Origin: Streptomyces sp. SAI-127
GTDB lineage: Bacteria > Actinomycetota > Actinomycetes > Streptomycetales > Streptomycetaceae
Assembly: GCF_029894425.1 (NCBI RefSeq)
Contig: NZ_JARXYJ010000001.1
Coordinates: forward strand, 5,394,001-5,458,000
Direction: 5' to 3'
DNA length: 64,000 nucleotides
Part shown: piece after piece, positions 40,690 through 50,873 of the stretch
Position numbering within the stretch: position 1 is the stretch's first letter
How the letters are laid out: every line of letters starts with the position of its first letter
Translations under genes and position numbers: made by a program
Notes under the pieces: generated by a model
Databases searched by the model: none
The model's input: only the letters and a program-made list of their open reading frames with translations
What the model was told of the DNA's origin: nothing

Positions 40690-41366
40690 CCGCTCGTATT
40701 GGCGTCGTCACTTTCCCCGGCAGCCTCGACGACCGGGACACCCAGCGCGCGATCCGCCTCGCGGGCGCCGAACCGGTCGCGCTCTGGCACAAGGACAAGG
40801 ACCTCCACCAGGTCGACGCCGTGGTGCTGTGCGGCGGTTTCTCCTACGGCGACTATCTGCGCGCGGGTGCCATCGCGCGCTTCTCGCCGGTGATGGAGCC
40901 CCTCATCGAGCAGGCGAAGGCCGGCCTCCCGGTCCTCGGCATCTGCAACGGCTTCCAGATCCTCACCGAGGCCCACCTCCTCCCGGGCGGGATGCTCGGC
41001 AACGACCACCTCCACTTCATCTGCCGCGACCAGAAACTGCGGGTGGAGAACGCGGACACCGCCTGGACGACCGACTACTCGGCCGGCCAGGAGATCAACA
41101 TCCCGCTGAAGAACATGGACGGCCGGTACGTCGCCGACGAGTACACGCTCGACAAGCTGGAGGCCGAGGGCCGGGTCGCGTTCCGCTACCTCGACTTCAA
41201 CCCGAACGGCTCGCTGCGGGACATCGCCGGCATCACCAACGAGGCGGGCAATGTCGTAGGTCTGATGCCGCACCCGGAGCACGCCGTGGAGCCGCTCATC
41301 GGCACCGGCCGCACCGACGGCCTCCCCTTCTTCACCTCGATCCTCAAGAAGCTGGTCAACGCATGA
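40686..41366 (+). CDS. purQ: FGAM synthase glutaminase subunit PurQ
   Basis: 226 residues from GTG 40686, overlapping purS (GTGA). Class I amidotransferase: [18 protein letters not shown], nucleophile Cys in [11 protein letters not shown], His/Glu of the triad in [12 protein letters not shown]. Supplies ammonia from glutamine to PurL. Overlaps purL by ATGA. Confidence 0.97.
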   Translation: MTARIGVVTFPGSLDDRDTQRAIRLAGAEPVALWHKDKDLHQVDAVVLCGGFSYGDYLRAGAIARFSPVMEPLIEQAKAGLPVLGICNGFQILTEAHLLPGGMLGNDHLHFICRDQKLRVENADTAWTTDYSAGQEINIPLKNMDGRYVADEYTLDKLEAEGRVAFRYLDFNPNGSLRDIAGITNEAGNVVGLMPHPEHAVEPLIGTGRTDGLPFFTSILKKLVNA

Positions 41367-43621
41367 GCCGGACGCCTCTGGACACGGTCGAGCACGCGGC
41401 CGCGACCCCCGACGTCGAGCTGCCCTGGGCCGAACTCGGCCTGAAGAAGGACGAGTACGAGCGGGTCGTGGAGATCCTCGGCCGTCGGCCCACCGGCGCC
41501 GAGCTCGCCATGTACTCGGTCATGTGGTCCGAGCACTGCAGCTACAAGTCCTCCAAGGTCCACCTCCGCCAGTTCGGCGAGAAGGCCCCGCAGAGCGATG
41601 CGCTGCTCGTCGGCATCGGTGAGAACGCGGGCGTCGTGGACGTCGGCCAGGGTTACGCGGTCACCTTCAAGGTCGAGTCGCACAACCACCCCTCGTACGT
41701 CGAGCCCTACCAGGGCGCGGCCACGGGTGTCGGCGGCATCGTCCGCGACATCATCGCGATGGGTGCGCGGCCGGTGGCCGTGGTCGACCCCCTGCGCTTC
41801 GGCGCTGCCGACCACCCGGACACCAAGCGCGTGCTCCCCGGTGTCGTCGCCGGCATCGGCGGCTACGGCAACTGCCTGGGCCTGCCGAACATCGGCGGCG
41901 AGGTCGTCTTCGACGCCTGCTATCAGGGCAACCCGCTGGTCAACGCCGGTGCCATCGGCGTGATGCGGCACGAGGACATCCACCTCGCGAAGGCCTCCGG
42001 CGCGGGCAACAAGGTCATCCTGTACGGGGCCCGCACGGGCGGTGACGGTATCGGCGGCGCGTCGATCCTGGCCTCGGAGACCTTCGACGACGCCAAGCCG
42101 TCGAAGCGTCCGGCCGTGCAGGTCGGCGACCCCTTCCAGGAGAAGCTCCTCATCGAGTGCACCCTGGAGGCGTTCCAGGAGAAGCTGGTCGTCGGCATCC
42201 AGGACCTCGGCGCGGCCGGTCTGTCCTGTGCCACCTCCGAGCTCGCCTCCAACGGCTCGGGCGGCATGCGCGTCACCCTGGACGACGTACCCCTGCGCGA
42301 TTCGACGCTCTCGCCCGAGGAAATCCTCATGAGCGAGTCGCAGGAACGCATGTGCGCGGTCGTCGAGCCGGAGAAGGTCGACCGGTTCCTGGAGATCTGC
42401 GACAAGTGGGACGTCATCGCCACCGTCATCGGTGAGGTCACCGACGGCGACCGCCTGGAGATCTACTGGCACGGCGGCAAGATCGTCGACGTCGACCCGC
42501 GCACGGTCGCGCACGACGGCCCGGTCTACGAGCGCCCGTACGCCCGCCCGTCCTGGCAGGACGAGCTCCAGGCGGACGACGCGAACAAGCTGCCGCGGCC
42601 GGCTTCGAGTGAGGAACTGAAGGACCAGGTCCTGAAGCTGGTGTCCTCTCCGAACCAGGCCTCCAAGAAGTGGATCACCTCGCAGTACGACCACTTCGTG
42701 CAGGGCAACACGGTGCTGGCCCAGCCGGAGGACTCGGGCATGATCCGCATCGACGAGGAGACCGGCCTCGGCGTCGCCATCGCGACGGACGGCAACGGCC
42801 GCTACGCGAAGCTGGATCCCTACGCGGGCGCCCAGCTGGCTCTGTCGGAGGCGTACCGCAATGTCGCCACGACGGGAGCCAAGCCGCTCGCGGTGTCGGA
42901 CTGCCTGAACTTCGGCTCGCCCGAAGACCCGGCGGTGATGTGGCAGTTCGCAGAGGCCATCCGTGGACTGGCCGACGCCTGCCAGCAGTTGGGCACCCCG
43001 GTGACCGGCGGCAACGTCTCCCTCTACAACCAGACGGGCGAGGTCGCCATCCACCCGACCCCCGTGGTCGCGGTCCTGGGTGTCATCGACGACGTCGCCC
43101 GCCGTACGCCGGTCGCCTTCCAGGAGGAGGGCCAGCTGATCTACCTCCTCGGCGACACGCGTGAGGAGTTCGGCGGCTCGGCCTGGTCGCAGGTCGTCCA
43201 CGACCACCTGGGCGGGCTGCCCCCGCAGGTGGACCTGGAGCGCGAGCGGCTGCTCGCCGAGATCCTGATCTCCGCCTCCCGCGACGGCATGATCGACTCC
43301 GCGCACGACCTCTCCGACGGCGGCCTGATCCAGGCGGTCGTGGAGTCGGCGCTGCTCGGCGGCAAGGGCGCGCGTCTGGTCGTACCGGACGGGCTGGACG
43401 CCTTCACCCTCCTCTTCTCCGAGTCCGCGGGCCGCGCGGTCGTCGCCGTACCGCGCTCGGAGGAACTCCGCTTCAACGACATGTGTGGTGCGCGGGGCCT
43501 GCCGGTCACGCGTATCGGTGTCGTGGACGGGGACACCGTCGAGCTCCAGGGCGAGTTCGAACTGACCCTGGAGGAGCTGCGCCGGGCGCACGAGGACACG
43601 ATCCCGGCCCTGCTCAAGTAG
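41363..43621 (+). CDS. purL: FGAM synthase ATPase subunit PurL (small type)
   Basis: 752 residues, usual size of the small Pur[74 protein letters not shown] and [16 protein letters not shown] are the two pseudo-repeated AIRS-like halves. ATP-dependent amination of FGAR with PurQ-derived ammonia. A strong terminator follows 19 nt after the stop. Confidence 0.97.
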   Translation: MSRTPLDTVEHAAATPDVELPWAELGLKKDEYERVVEILGRRPTGAELAMYSVMWSEHCSYKSSKVHLRQFGEKAPQSDALLVGIGENAGVVDVGQGYAVTFKVESHNHPSYVEPYQGAATGVGGIVRDIIAMGARPVAVVDPLRFGAADHPDTKRVLPGVVAGIGGYGNCLGLPNIGGEVVFDACYQGNPLVNAGAIGVMRHEDIHLAKASGAGNKVILYGARTGGDGIGGASILASETFDDAKPSKRPAVQVGDPFQEKLLIECTLEAFQEKLVVGIQDLGAAGLSCATSELASNGSGGMRVTLDDVPLRDSTLSPEEILMSESQERMCAVVEPEKVDRFLEICDKWDVIATVIGEVTDGDRLEIYWHGGKIVDVDPRTVAHDGPVYERPYARPSWQDELQADDANKLPRPASSEELKDQVLKLVSSPNQASKKWITSQYDHFVQGNTVLAQPEDSGMIRIDEETGLGVAIATDGNGRYAKLDPYAGAQLALSEAYRNVATTGAKPLAVSDCLNFGSPEDPAVMWQFAEAIRGLADACQQLGTPVTGGNVSLYNQTGEVAIHPTPVVAVLGVIDDVARRTPVAFQEEGQLIYLLGDTREEFGGSAWSQVVHDHLGGLPPQVDLERERLLAEILISASRDGMIDSAHDLSDGGLIQAVVESALLGGKGARLVVPDGLDAFTLLFSESAGRAVVAVPRSEELRFNDMCGARGLPVTRIGVVDGDTVELQGEFELTLEELRRAHEDTIPALLK

Positions 43622-43639
43622 GCCGAGGCCGTACGCCCC

Positions 43640-43678
43640 CGAAGGCCCCGCCCGTCGTTGTGACGGACGGGGCCTTCG
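43640..43678 (+). terminator. Intrinsic terminator after purSQL
   Basis: CGAAGGCCCCG-C-CCGTC pairs with GACGG-A-CGGGGCCTTCG, loop GTTGT. Confidence 0.85.
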
Positions 43679-43726
43679 CGGGGCTTCCCTCCTTGTCCGA
43701 CTCCCGCGCCGACTAGGCTCACCGCC

Positions 43727-44524
43727 ATGCCCACGGCCAGGAAGCGCGCCCGCGCCTACGACCCCGCCAAGATCCGCACGGCCGTTCAGGCCCAGCTCGG
43801 GAACGTACGGGAGGCCGTACGGACCCTGACCCCCGAGCAACTGGCGCTGCGGACGCGGCTGGGTGAGTGGACCGTACGGGAGCTGGTCGCGCACATCGGG
43901 ATGGCGGTCACGGCCGTCCACCGGGCCCTGGACCGGCCCGCGCCCGCGCGTCAGGACGCCGTGCTGCTCGACTGGCCGTTCGCCACCTCCGCCAGCTCCG
44001 CCGCCATCGCCGACTTCACCCGGGGCCTGGCCGAGCAGCACCCCGACCTCGACGCCTACCTCACCGACGTCGACCGGACCCTGACCGAGCTGCTGGACAC
44101 CCACCCGGGCACCCGGCTCCTGGAGACCAACGCCGGCGCGCTGCCCCTCGCCGACTACCTGGTCACCCGCACCGTCGAACTCGTCGTCCACACCGACGAC
44201 CTGAGCGCCGCCGTCGCCGGCCTCGACATCCCCTACGACCGTCAGGCCCTCGCCGCCTGCACGCGCCTCCTCGCCGACGCCCTCGCCGCGAAGGCGCCCG
44301 GCGGTTCGACCGAGGTGCGGGTGCCGCCGTACGCCGTCGTGCAATGCGTCGAGGGGCCGAAGCACACCCGCGGCACCCCGCCGAACGTCGTCGAGACCGA
44401 CCCGCTGACCTGGATCCGGCTCGCCACCGGGCGGCTGACCTGGAAGGACGCACTCGACGCGGCCCAGGTAAGCGCGAGCGGGGAACGGGCGGACCTGGGC
44501 GGACTGCTGCCGGTCATGAGCTGA
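43727..44524 (+). CDS. Maleylpyruvate isomerase-family (DinB-like) mycothiol-dependent protein
   Basis: 265 residues. N-terminal MDMPI/DinB-like bundle (about 15-165) with metal-ligand His56 in WTVRELVAHIGM and further ligands in RTVELVVHTDDL. The C-terminal about 90 residues (RVPPYAVVQCVEGPKHTRGTPPNVVETDPLTWIRLATGRLTWKDAL) are an SCP2-like sterol-carrier-type fold. Such proteins use the actinobacterial thiol mycothiol; substrate unknown. TAGGCT (43714-43719) sits 7 nt before the ATG with no ribosome-binding site: probable leaderless mRNA. Confidence 0.9.
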   Translation: MPTARKRARAYDPAKIRTAVQAQLGNVREAVRTLTPEQLALRTRLGEWTVRELVAHIGMAVTAVHRALDRPAPARQDAVLLDWPFATSASSAAIADFTRGLAEQHPDLDAYLTDVDRTLTELLDTHPGTRLLETNAGALPLADYLVTRTVELVVHTDDLSAAVAGLDIPYDRQALAACTRLLADALAAKAPGGSTEVRVPPYAVVQCVEGPKHTRGTPPNVVETDPLTWIRLATGRLTWKDALDAAQVSASGERADLGGLLPVMS

Positions 44525-44615
44525 GCGCACGGACGCGCCGACATACTGTCGGCGAACATGACAACAGACTGATAACGGCACCGAACCCACCGCCCGCCTC
44601 ATGCGTCAAAGAGTC

Positions 44616-45410
44616 ATGAAGCGGACGACATACGCCAAGTACGCGGCCGCAGCCCTGGCCGGGACCACCGTCCTGGCCGCCTGTGGCACGGAGACCGTGG
44701 GGACCAGGACCGACGACGTCTCCACGATCGCGGACACCTCCTGGGTGCCCCAGAAGGTCACCGTCGACGGCAAGGACTACGTCCTGCCCGAGAAGGGTGC
44801 TCCCAGGAACGCTCACATCACGTTCAAGCCCGGCGCCGCCGAACCGGAGGTCGACGGCGGCAAGTCCGGGGGTTCCGTGGGCTGCAACAGCATCGGCGCC
44901 GATGTGGACATCCAGGGCGACACCGTGAAGGTCTCCGACCTCGTCAGGACACTCATGGGCTGCCAAGGAGCGGTGGGGACTTTCGAGGAGAAGTTCGTCG
45001 GCGTCTTCGACAACGACCTCAAGGCCGAGCTGGAGGGGCGGTCAGGTGCCAGGACCCTCACGCTGACCAGCCCGCAGAACGACACCATCACCCTGCGCGA
45101 GAAGAAGGCCCCCGCCCTCAAGGGCACTCGCTGGTCCCTCGGCGAGAACGCCTACCTCACCCTCACCAAGAACAACACCGTCACCGGCAGCCTCGGCTGC
45201 AACACCTTCAACGGCAGGGCCACCGTCAAGGACGGCACCATCGCGTTCGGGCGCCTCGCGACCACACGCATGATGTGCTCGGGCCCGGTGATGAAGGCCG
45301 AGCGCGAACTCGCCGAAATCCTCTCCGGCAAGGTCTCCTACCAGCAGGAACTTGATTCCCTGAAGATCACGGGCGCCTCCGGCGAGAGCGTTACGGCCCA
45401 CGCGGAGTAA
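44616..45410 (+). CDS. META-domain lipoprotein
   Basis: 264 residues from ATG 44616 (ATG 44601 also in frame). Signal peptide with lipobox LAAC, Cys23, so a membrane-anchored lipoprotein outside the cytosol. Two META/HslJ-like repeats follow, marked by GCNSIGADV and GCNTFNGRA and paired cysteines (MGCQGAVG, MMCSGPVM). HslJ relatives are linked to novobiocin or heat response in E. coli; role here unknown. Confidence 0.9.
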   Translation: MKRTTYAKYAAAALAGTTVLAACGTETVGTRTDDVSTIADTSWVPQKVTVDGKDYVLPEKGAPRNAHITFKPGAAEPEVDGGKSGGSVGCNSIGADVDIQGDTVKVSDLVRTLMGCQGAVGTFEEKFVGVFDNDLKAELEGRSGARTLTLTSPQNDTITLREKKAPALKGTRWSLGENAYLTLTKNNTVTGSLGCNTFNGRATVKDGTIAFGRLATTRMMCSGPVMKAERELAEILSGKVSYQQELDSLKITGASGESVTAHAE

Positions 45411-45454
45411 GAAAGCCCACTCTCCGCGAATTCGGACCAGTGGTCGATCTCGCC

Positions 45455-45460
45455 TACACT
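45455..45460 (+). promoter_or_regulatory. -10 element of a probable leaderless purF transcript
   Basis: TACACT ends 7 nt before GTG 45468; only CGGAGCC lies between, too close to serve as a ribosome-binding site. Transcription would begin at the start codon. Confidence 0.5.
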
Positions 45461-45467
45461 CGGAGCC

Positions 45468-46994
45468 GTGCCACGTGGTGACGGACGACTCAACCACGAC
45501 CTGCTCCCCGGTGAGAAGGGCCCCCAGGACGCTTGCGGCGTCTTCGGTGTCTGGGCTCCGGGCGAAGAGGTCGCCAAGCTCTCCTACTTCGGGCTCTACG
45601 CCCTCCAGCATCGGGGCCAGGAATCCGCGGGAATCGCGGTCAGTAACGGCTCCCAGATCCTCGTCTTCAAGGACATGGGCCTCGTTTCCCAGGTCTTCGA
45701 CGAGACCTCGCTCGGTTCGCTCCAGGGTCATATCGCGGTCGGTCACGCCCGCTACTCGACCACCGGTGCCTCCGTGTGGGAGAACGCCCAGCCGACGTTC
45801 CGTGCCACCGCGCACGGCTCCATCGCGCTCGGCCACAACGGCAACCTGGTCAACACGGCGCAGCTCGCCGAGATGGTCGCCGACCTGCCCAAGCAGGAGG
45901 GCCGCAGCCCGCGTGTGGCCGCCACCAACGACACCGACCTGCTCACCGCGCTCCTCGCGGCCCAGGTCGACGCGGACGGCAAGCCGCTGACCATCGAGGA
46001 GGCCGCTCCCGTGGTCCTCCCCCAGGTCCAGGGCGCCTTCTCGCTCGTCTTCATGAACGAGCACACCCTCTACGCCGCCCGCGACCCGCAGGGCATCCGC
46101 CCGCTGGTCCTCGGCCGCCTGGAGCGCGGCTGGGTCGTCGCCTCCGAGTCCGCCGCCCTCGACATCTGCGGCGCGAGCTACGTCCGCGAGATCGAGCCGG
46201 GCGAGTTCGTCGCCATCGACGAGAACGGCCTGCGCACCTCCCGATTCGCGGAAGCGAAGCCCAAGGGCTGTGTCTTCGAGTACGTCTATCTGGCGCGCCC
46301 CGACACCGACATCGCGGGCCGGAACGTGTACCTCTCCCGCGTGGAGATGGGCCGCAAGCTCGCCAAGGAAGCGCCCGTCGAGGCCGACCTGGTCATAGCG
46401 ACCCCGGAATCCGGCACCCCGGCGGCCATCGGCTACGCGGAAGCCTCCGGCATCCCCTTCGGTGCGGGCCTGGTGAAGAACGCCTACGTCGGCCGTACGT
46501 TCATCCAGCCCTCCCAGACCATTCGCCAGCTCGGCATCCGCCTGAAGCTGAACCCGCTCAAGGAAGTCATCAAGGGCAAGCGTCTGGTCGTCGTCGACGA
46601 CTCGATCGTCCGCGGCAACACCCAGCGCGCCCTGGTCCGCATGCTCCGCGAGGCGGGCGCCGCCGAGGTCCACATCCGGATCTCCTCGCCCCCCGTGAAG
46701 TGGCCCTGCTTCTTCGGCATCGACTTCGCCACCCGCGCCGAGCTCATCGCCAACGGCATGACCATCGACGAGATCGGCACCTCACTCGGCGCCGACTCCC
46801 TGGCGTACATCTCCATCGACGGCATGATCGAGGCGACCACCATCGCCAAGCCGAACCTCTGCCGCGCCTGCTTCGACGGCGAGTACCCGATGGAGCTCCC
46901 GGACCCCGAGCTGCTCGGCAAGCAGCTCCTGGAGACCGAGCTGGCCGCAGGGCCCGCCGCCACGGCCGCGGCCGACGCGATCCGTCGCCCGTAG
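45468..46994 (+). CDS. purF: Amidophosphoribosyltransferase
   Basis: First committed step of purine synthesis: PRPP + glutamine to phosphoribosylamine. 508 residues. Catalytic Cys23 follows a 22-residue propeptide (DACGVFGVW), as in the B. subtilis-type enzyme. Class II glutaminase, then the PRPP loop VVVDDSIVRGNT; cysteines of an Fe-S cluster are suggested by WPCFFGID and LCRACFDGEYP. Start GTG 45468. Followed by purM after 45 nt, probably co-transcribed. Confidence 0.97.
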   Translation: MPRGDGRLNHDLLPGEKGPQDACGVFGVWAPGEEVAKLSYFGLYALQHRGQESAGIAVSNGSQILVFKDMGLVSQVFDETSLGSLQGHIAVGHARYSTTGASVWENAQPTFRATAHGSIALGHNGNLVNTAQLAEMVADLPKQEGRSPRVAATNDTDLLTALLAAQVDADGKPLTIEEAAPVVLPQVQGAFSLVFMNEHTLYAARDPQGIRPLVLGRLERGWVVASESAALDICGASYVREIEPGEFVAIDENGLRTSRFAEAKPKGCVFEYVYLARPDTDIAGRNVYLSRVEMGRKLAKEAPVEADLVIATPESGTPAAIGYAEASGIPFGAGLVKNAYVGRTFIQPSQTIRQLGIRLKLNPLKEVIKGKRLVVVDDSIVRGNTQRALVRMLREAGAAEVHIRISSPPVKWPCFFGIDFATRAELIANGMTIDEIGTSLGADSLAYISIDGMIEATTIAKPNLCRACFDGEYPMELPDPELLGKQLLETELAAGPAATAAADAIRRP

Positions 46995-47039
46995 GCAGCC
47001 CGTCATACCTGCCGTACGACACGAAAGTTCTCACTAGCC

Positions 47040-48104
47040 ATGTCTGAGACAACTGGTGCCAGCTACGCAGCCGCGGGCGTCGACATCGAGGCGGGCGACC
47101 GCGCCGTAGAACTGATGAAGGAGTGGGTGAAGAAGACCCAGCGACCCGAGGTCCTCGGCGGCCTCGGCGGTTTCGCCGGACTCTTCGACGCCTCCGCCCT
47201 CAAGCGCTTCGAGCGTCCCCTGCTCGCCTCCGCCACCGACGGCGTCGGCACCAAGGTCGACATCGCGCGCCAGCTGGGCGTCTACGACACCATCGGCCAC
47301 GACCTGGTCGCGATGGTCATGGACGACATCGTGGTGTGCGGTGCCGAGCCGCTGTTCATGACCGACTACATCTGTGTCGGCAAGGTCCACCCCGAGCGCG
47401 TCGCCGCGATCGTCAAGGGCATCGCCGAGGGCTGTGTGCTCGCCGGCTGCGCCCTGGTGGGCGGCGAGACGGCCGAGCACCCGGGTCTGCTCGGCCCGGA
47501 CGACTTCGACGTCGCCGGCGCCGGTACGGGCGTCGTGGAGGCCGACCGGCTGCTCGGCGCGGATCGCATCCGTAAGGGTGACGCGGTCATCGCCATGGCG
47601 GCCTCGGGTCTTCACTCGAACGGGTACTCGCTCGTGCGGCATGTGCTCCTGAACCAGGCGGGCCTCGCCCTGGACGCCCGGATCGACGAGCTCGGCCGCA
47701 CGCTCGGTGAGGAACTCCTGGAGCCCACCAAGATCTACTCCCTGGACTGCCTGGCCCTGATCCGCACGGCCGAGGTGCACGCCTTCTCGCACGTCACCGG
47801 CGGCGGTCTGGCGGCCAACCTGGCCCGTGTGATCCCCGACGGCCTGCACGCCGTCGTGGACCGCACCAGCTGGACACCGGGCCCGATCTTCGACCTCGTC
47901 GGCAGGACGGGTCAGGTCGAGCGCCTGGAGCTGGAGAAGACCCTGAACATGGGCGTCGGCATGATCGCGATCGTGCCCGAGGAGTCGGCGGACGTCGCCC
48001 TGGCCACCCTGGCCGACCGCGGGGTCGAGTCATGGGTCGCGGGCGAGATCACGGACCGCGGTGACCACACCACGGGCGCCGAACTCGTCGGTGACTACGC
48101 CTAG
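47040..48104 (+). CDS. purM: Phosphoribosylformylglycinamidine cyclo-ligase (AIR synthetase)
   Basis: FGAM + ATP to AIR. 354 residues. ASYAAAGVDIEAGDRAVELMK, LLASATDGVGTKVDIA, DDIVVCGAEPLFMTDYI, GGETAEHPG, ASGLHSNGYSLVR and FSHVTGGGLAANLARVIP are all present. With purF it forms a two-gene unit closed by a bidirectional terminator. Confidence 0.97.
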   Translation: MSETTGASYAAAGVDIEAGDRAVELMKEWVKKTQRPEVLGGLGGFAGLFDASALKRFERPLLASATDGVGTKVDIARQLGVYDTIGHDLVAMVMDDIVVCGAEPLFMTDYICVGKVHPERVAAIVKGIAEGCVLAGCALVGGETAEHPGLLGPDDFDVAGAGTGVVEADRLLGADRIRKGDAVIAMAASGLHSNGYSLVRHVLLNQAGLALDARIDELGRTLGEELLEPTKIYSLDCLALIRTAEVHAFSHVTGGGLAANLARVIPDGLHAVVDRTSWTPGPIFDLVGRTGQVERLELEKTLNMGVGMIAIVPEESADVALATLADRGVESWVAGEITDRGDHTTGAELVGDYA

Positions 48105-48123
48105 GAACTGACAGGCAGCGCAA

Positions 48124-48161
48124 AACCCGGTCCGGTGGTGTGGACCACCCCGGACCGGGTT
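48124..48161. terminator. Bidirectional terminator between purM and the DUF3073 gene
   Basis: AACCCGGTCCGG pairs with CCGGACCGGGTT around a GTGGT-rich loop; placed between convergent genes. Confidence 0.8.
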
Positions 48162-48177
48162 ACGCACAGCTGGGTCG

Positions 48178-48426
48178 TCAAGCTCCGCGGCGTTGAGACG
48201 CAGGACCGGACTCGTCGTCCTCGTCCTCGTCATCGTTGTAGAGATCCGCGTACTGGGCGTACGGGTCGTCTTCCTCGTCGTCCTCGAACGGCTCGCCATT
48301 CGGCGGCTGACTCGAAGTCGAAGCGCCCAGCTCATTGGCCAGACGCGAGAGGTCAGTCCCGCCGCTGCTGTACTTCAGCTGGCGGGCGACCTTCGTCTGC
48401 TTGGCCTTTGCCCGGCCGCGCCCCAT
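48178..48426 (-). CDS. DUF3073 protein
   Basis: 82 residues from ATG 48426. Begins MGRGRAKAKQTKVARQLKYSS, a basic conserved actinobacterial start, then an acidic, probably disordered tail rich in Asp/Glu (FEDDEEDDPYAQYADLYNDDEDEDD). Charge segregation suggests an RNA- or protein-binding accessory factor; function unknown. It stands alone on its strand between purM and vdh. Confidence 0.88.
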   Translation of the reverse strand: MGRGRAKAKQTKVARQLKYSSGGTDLSRLANELGASTSSQPPNGEPFEDDEEDDPYAQYADLYNDDEDEDDESGPASQRRGA

Positions 48427-48707
48427 GGCTCGACCCCCTCGAATACGGGGCTCGGTGGCCCCAGAGTCTTGACACGCGTTCATGATCTAGAACGGGCTCT
48501 CCGCAGAGAGACCGGTCCGTAGGGCTTCCACGGTACCTGAGCCCACGCCCATACGGTACGTCGCCCGCAGCACGTGGCCTTGCCCAGAACCCTCGGGGAG
48601 CCCCGTCCCCGCTGGTCAACCGCGATTTTAACCACTTCTTCGCGGCCGACCCGCCGACGAACGTGAGAGTTCTCTCTAAGTGTGCGCCGACGGGTACCGG
48701 TCAAACG

Positions 48708-49808
48708 TCAGCGCACCGGTTTCCTGGCCGCCTCGTGCATCCGCTGCTCGGCGATCCGGTCGGCCGCCGCGGCCGGCGGAATCCCGTCCTCCTTCGCACG
48801 TGCGAAGATCGCCAGAGTGGTGTCGAAGATCTTCGCGGCCTTCGCCCGGCACCGGTCGAAGTCGAACCCGTGCAGTTCGTCGGCGACCTGGATGACCCCG
48901 CCGGCGTTCACCACGTAATCCGGCGCGTAGAGGATCCCGCGGTCGGCGAGGTCCTTCTCCACGCCCGGGTGCTCGAGCTGGTTGTTGGCGGCGCCGCAGA
49001 CGATCCTCGCGGTCAGCGCCGGCACGGAGACGTCGTTCAGGGCTCCGCCGAGCGCGCAGGGGGCGTAGATGTCGAGACCCTCGGTGCGGATCAGCGTGTC
49101 GGTGTCGGCCACGGGGCAGACGGAGGGGTGCCGGCCGGCGATCCGCTCCACGGCCTCCTGGCGTACGTCCGTGATCAGGACCTCGGCGCCCTCCTCGAGG
49201 AGGTGCTCCACCAGGTGGTGCCCGACCTTGCCGACGCCCGCGACGCCGATCCTGCGGTCGCGCAGCGAGGGATCGCCCCACAGGTGCTGTGCGCTGGCCC
49301 GCATGCCCTGGTAGACGCCGAAGGCGGTGAGGACGGAGGAGTCGCCGGCACCGCCGCTCTCGGGGGAGCGGCCGGTGGTCCAGCGGCACTCGCGTGCGAC
49401 GACGTCCATGTCGGCGACGTAGGTGCCGACGTCGCACGCGGTGACGTAGCGGCCGCCGAGCGAGGCCACGAAGCGGCCGTAGGCGAGAAGCAGTTCCTCG
49501 CTCTTGTCGCGCTCAGGGTCGCCGATGATCACGGCCTTGCCGCCGCCGTGGTCGAGCCCGGCCATGGCGTTCTTGTACGACATTCCGCGCGCGAGGTTCA
49601 GCGCGTCGGCGACGGCCTCCTGCTCGCTCGCGTACGGGTAGAAGCGCGTCCCGCCGAGGGCGGGGCCGAGCGCGGTGGAGTGGAGGGCGATGACGGCCTT
49701 GAGGCCGCTCTTGCGGTCCTGGCAGAGCACGACCTGCTCATGACCGCCCTGGTCCGAGTGGAACAGGGTGTGCAGCACGTCGGCAGCGGCGCCGGTTACG
49801 TCGGTCAC
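48708..49808 (-). CDS. vdh: Valine (branched-chain amino acid) dehydrogenase
   Basis: 366 residues from GTG 49808 (CAGGAG 9 nt upstream). Glu/Leu/Phe/Val dehydrogenase family: [10 protein letters not shown], catalytic Lys in [20 protein letters not shown], Rossmann [15 protein letters not shown], and [24 protein letters not shown]-dependent oxidative deamination of valine/leucine/isoleucine feeds short branched acyl-CoA starters for fatty acid and polyketide synthesis in Streptomyces. Val specificity is assigned by synteny rather than by residues. Confidence 0.93.
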   Translation of the reverse strand: MTDVTGAAADVLHTLFHSDQGGHEQVVLCQDRKSGLKAVIALHSTALGPALGGTRFYPYASEQEAVADALNLARGMSYKNAMAGLDHGGGKAVIIGDPERDKSEELLLAYGRFVASLGGRYVTACDVGTYVADMDVVARECRWTTGRSPESGGAGDSSVLTAFGVYQGMRASAQHLWGDPSLRDRRIGVAGVGKVGHHLVEHLLEEGAEVLITDVRQEAVERIAGRHPSVCPVADTDTLIRTEGLDIYAPCALGGALNDVSVPALTARIVCGAANNQLEHPGVEKDLADRGILYAPDYVVNAGGVIQVADELHGFDFDRCRAKAAKIFDTTLAIFARAKEDGIPPAAAADRIAEQRMHEAARKPVR

Positions 49809-50030
49809 TGTGGTGACTCCTGGGTAAATTGCGGCGATGGGACGCAGGCGCCCATAGGGGTGGCGGGGCCTGTGAGCACGAGATTAGGGCTTGTGACGGC
49901 CCATGACCGTGCAGTGCTCAGGATCACCTTCTCCCGGGGGACGGGCGTGCGACGATTTGCATAGTTTTCCCGCGCGTTTGTGTGCGGGTTTCGCAGGTTT
50001 TCCCGGCAGGCGTCGGGGGAGAGAGCAGGC

Positions 50031-50873
50031 GTGCCCAAGGTGTCCTCGGTGATCGTCCCGTACGCGACCTATCTGCGCGTGTACGAACCGCTGGCCGCCT
50101 TCCCCGAGCCCGAGCGCAGTCACTGGGCCCGATACGCCCGCCGCCCGGACCGTCCGTCGTACCAGGACGAACTGCGTCGCTCCCTGGCCGACTTGCTGCC
50201 CACCCCGCCGGTCCCGGTGCCGGTGCACGAGAGCAGCGACGCCTTCGTGCTCGACGTGGACGGCGTGGTGTGCGTGTGCCCGTGGCGCACGCGGCTGCGC
50301 GGCTGGCTGGCCCTGGAGGAGCTCGGGGAGGAGCTGCCGGGGCCGGTCCTGGACGCCGTGCTGCCCGAGGTCGTACGCCGCCAGACGGCCCAGGACTACG
50401 AGCGCTGGCTCGCCCGGAACCCGGACGCCCGGCCCTGGATCCGGACCGCGACCTGGCAGGTGCCGCTGAACTGGTTCGTGCTCGTCTCCGACGAGGAGCG
50501 GCGCTTCGACAAGGGTTCCGGCGAGATCCCGCCGATGCTGCGCTACCGGACGCCCATGGTGCAGGCCCGGCGGCGCGTGGCGCGGGCTCTGAGGGCCCTC
50601 AAGGACGCTATCGACGAAGGACCGCTCATCGACGGTCTGATCGACGTGGGGCGCTGGCTGGAGGAGTTCCACCCGCGCTCGCTGGTCGAGCTCGACTACG
50701 GCGGTCTGGTGCATGTGCTGCCGCCGGGCGAGCTGGAGGACGACCACTCGGCGGCGGACGTGGCCGAGGGCATCGAGGCCCTCAGGCACGGCGACGGGGC
50801 CGCGGCGGGCGAGGCCTACGGGCGGCTCGTGGAGCGCTGGCGGGGCATCAGGGACCGGCGCTCGGCGAACTGA
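50031..50873 (+). CDS. Conserved hypothetical protein upstream of bldC
   Basis: 280 residues from GTG 50031 (GGGGAGAG about 8-15 nt upstream). Soluble and acidic, no membrane helix. Recognisable segments: YATYLRVYEPLAAFPEPERSHWARYA, then WLALEELGEELPGPVLDAVLPEVVRRQ, WQVPLNWFVLVSDEERRF, TPMVQARRRVARALRALKDAI and a C-terminal LVELDYGGLVHVLPPGELEDDHSAADVAEGIEAL. No named domain known to me. Position before bldC appears conserved in Streptomyces. Confidence 0.82.
   Translation: MPKVSSVIVPYATYLRVYEPLAAFPEPERSHWARYARRPDRPSYQDELRRSLADLLPTPPVPVPVHESSDAFVLDVDGVVCVCPWRTRLRGWLALEELGEELPGPVLDAVLPEVVRRQTAQDYERWLARNPDARPWIRTATWQVPLNWFVLVSDEERRFDKGSGEIPPMLRYRTPMVQARRRVARALRALKDAIDEGPLIDGLIDVGRWLEEFHPRSLVELDYGGLVHVLPPGELEDDHSAADVAEGIEALRHGDGAAAGEAYGRLVERWRGIRDRRSAN

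Noticed and set aside
41186..44602. A 1138-codon open frame on the minus strand opposite purL
   Set aside because: It is antisense to the clearly real purQ, purL and MDMPI-like genes; its composition is the usual third-position GC shadow and it has no recognisable domain.
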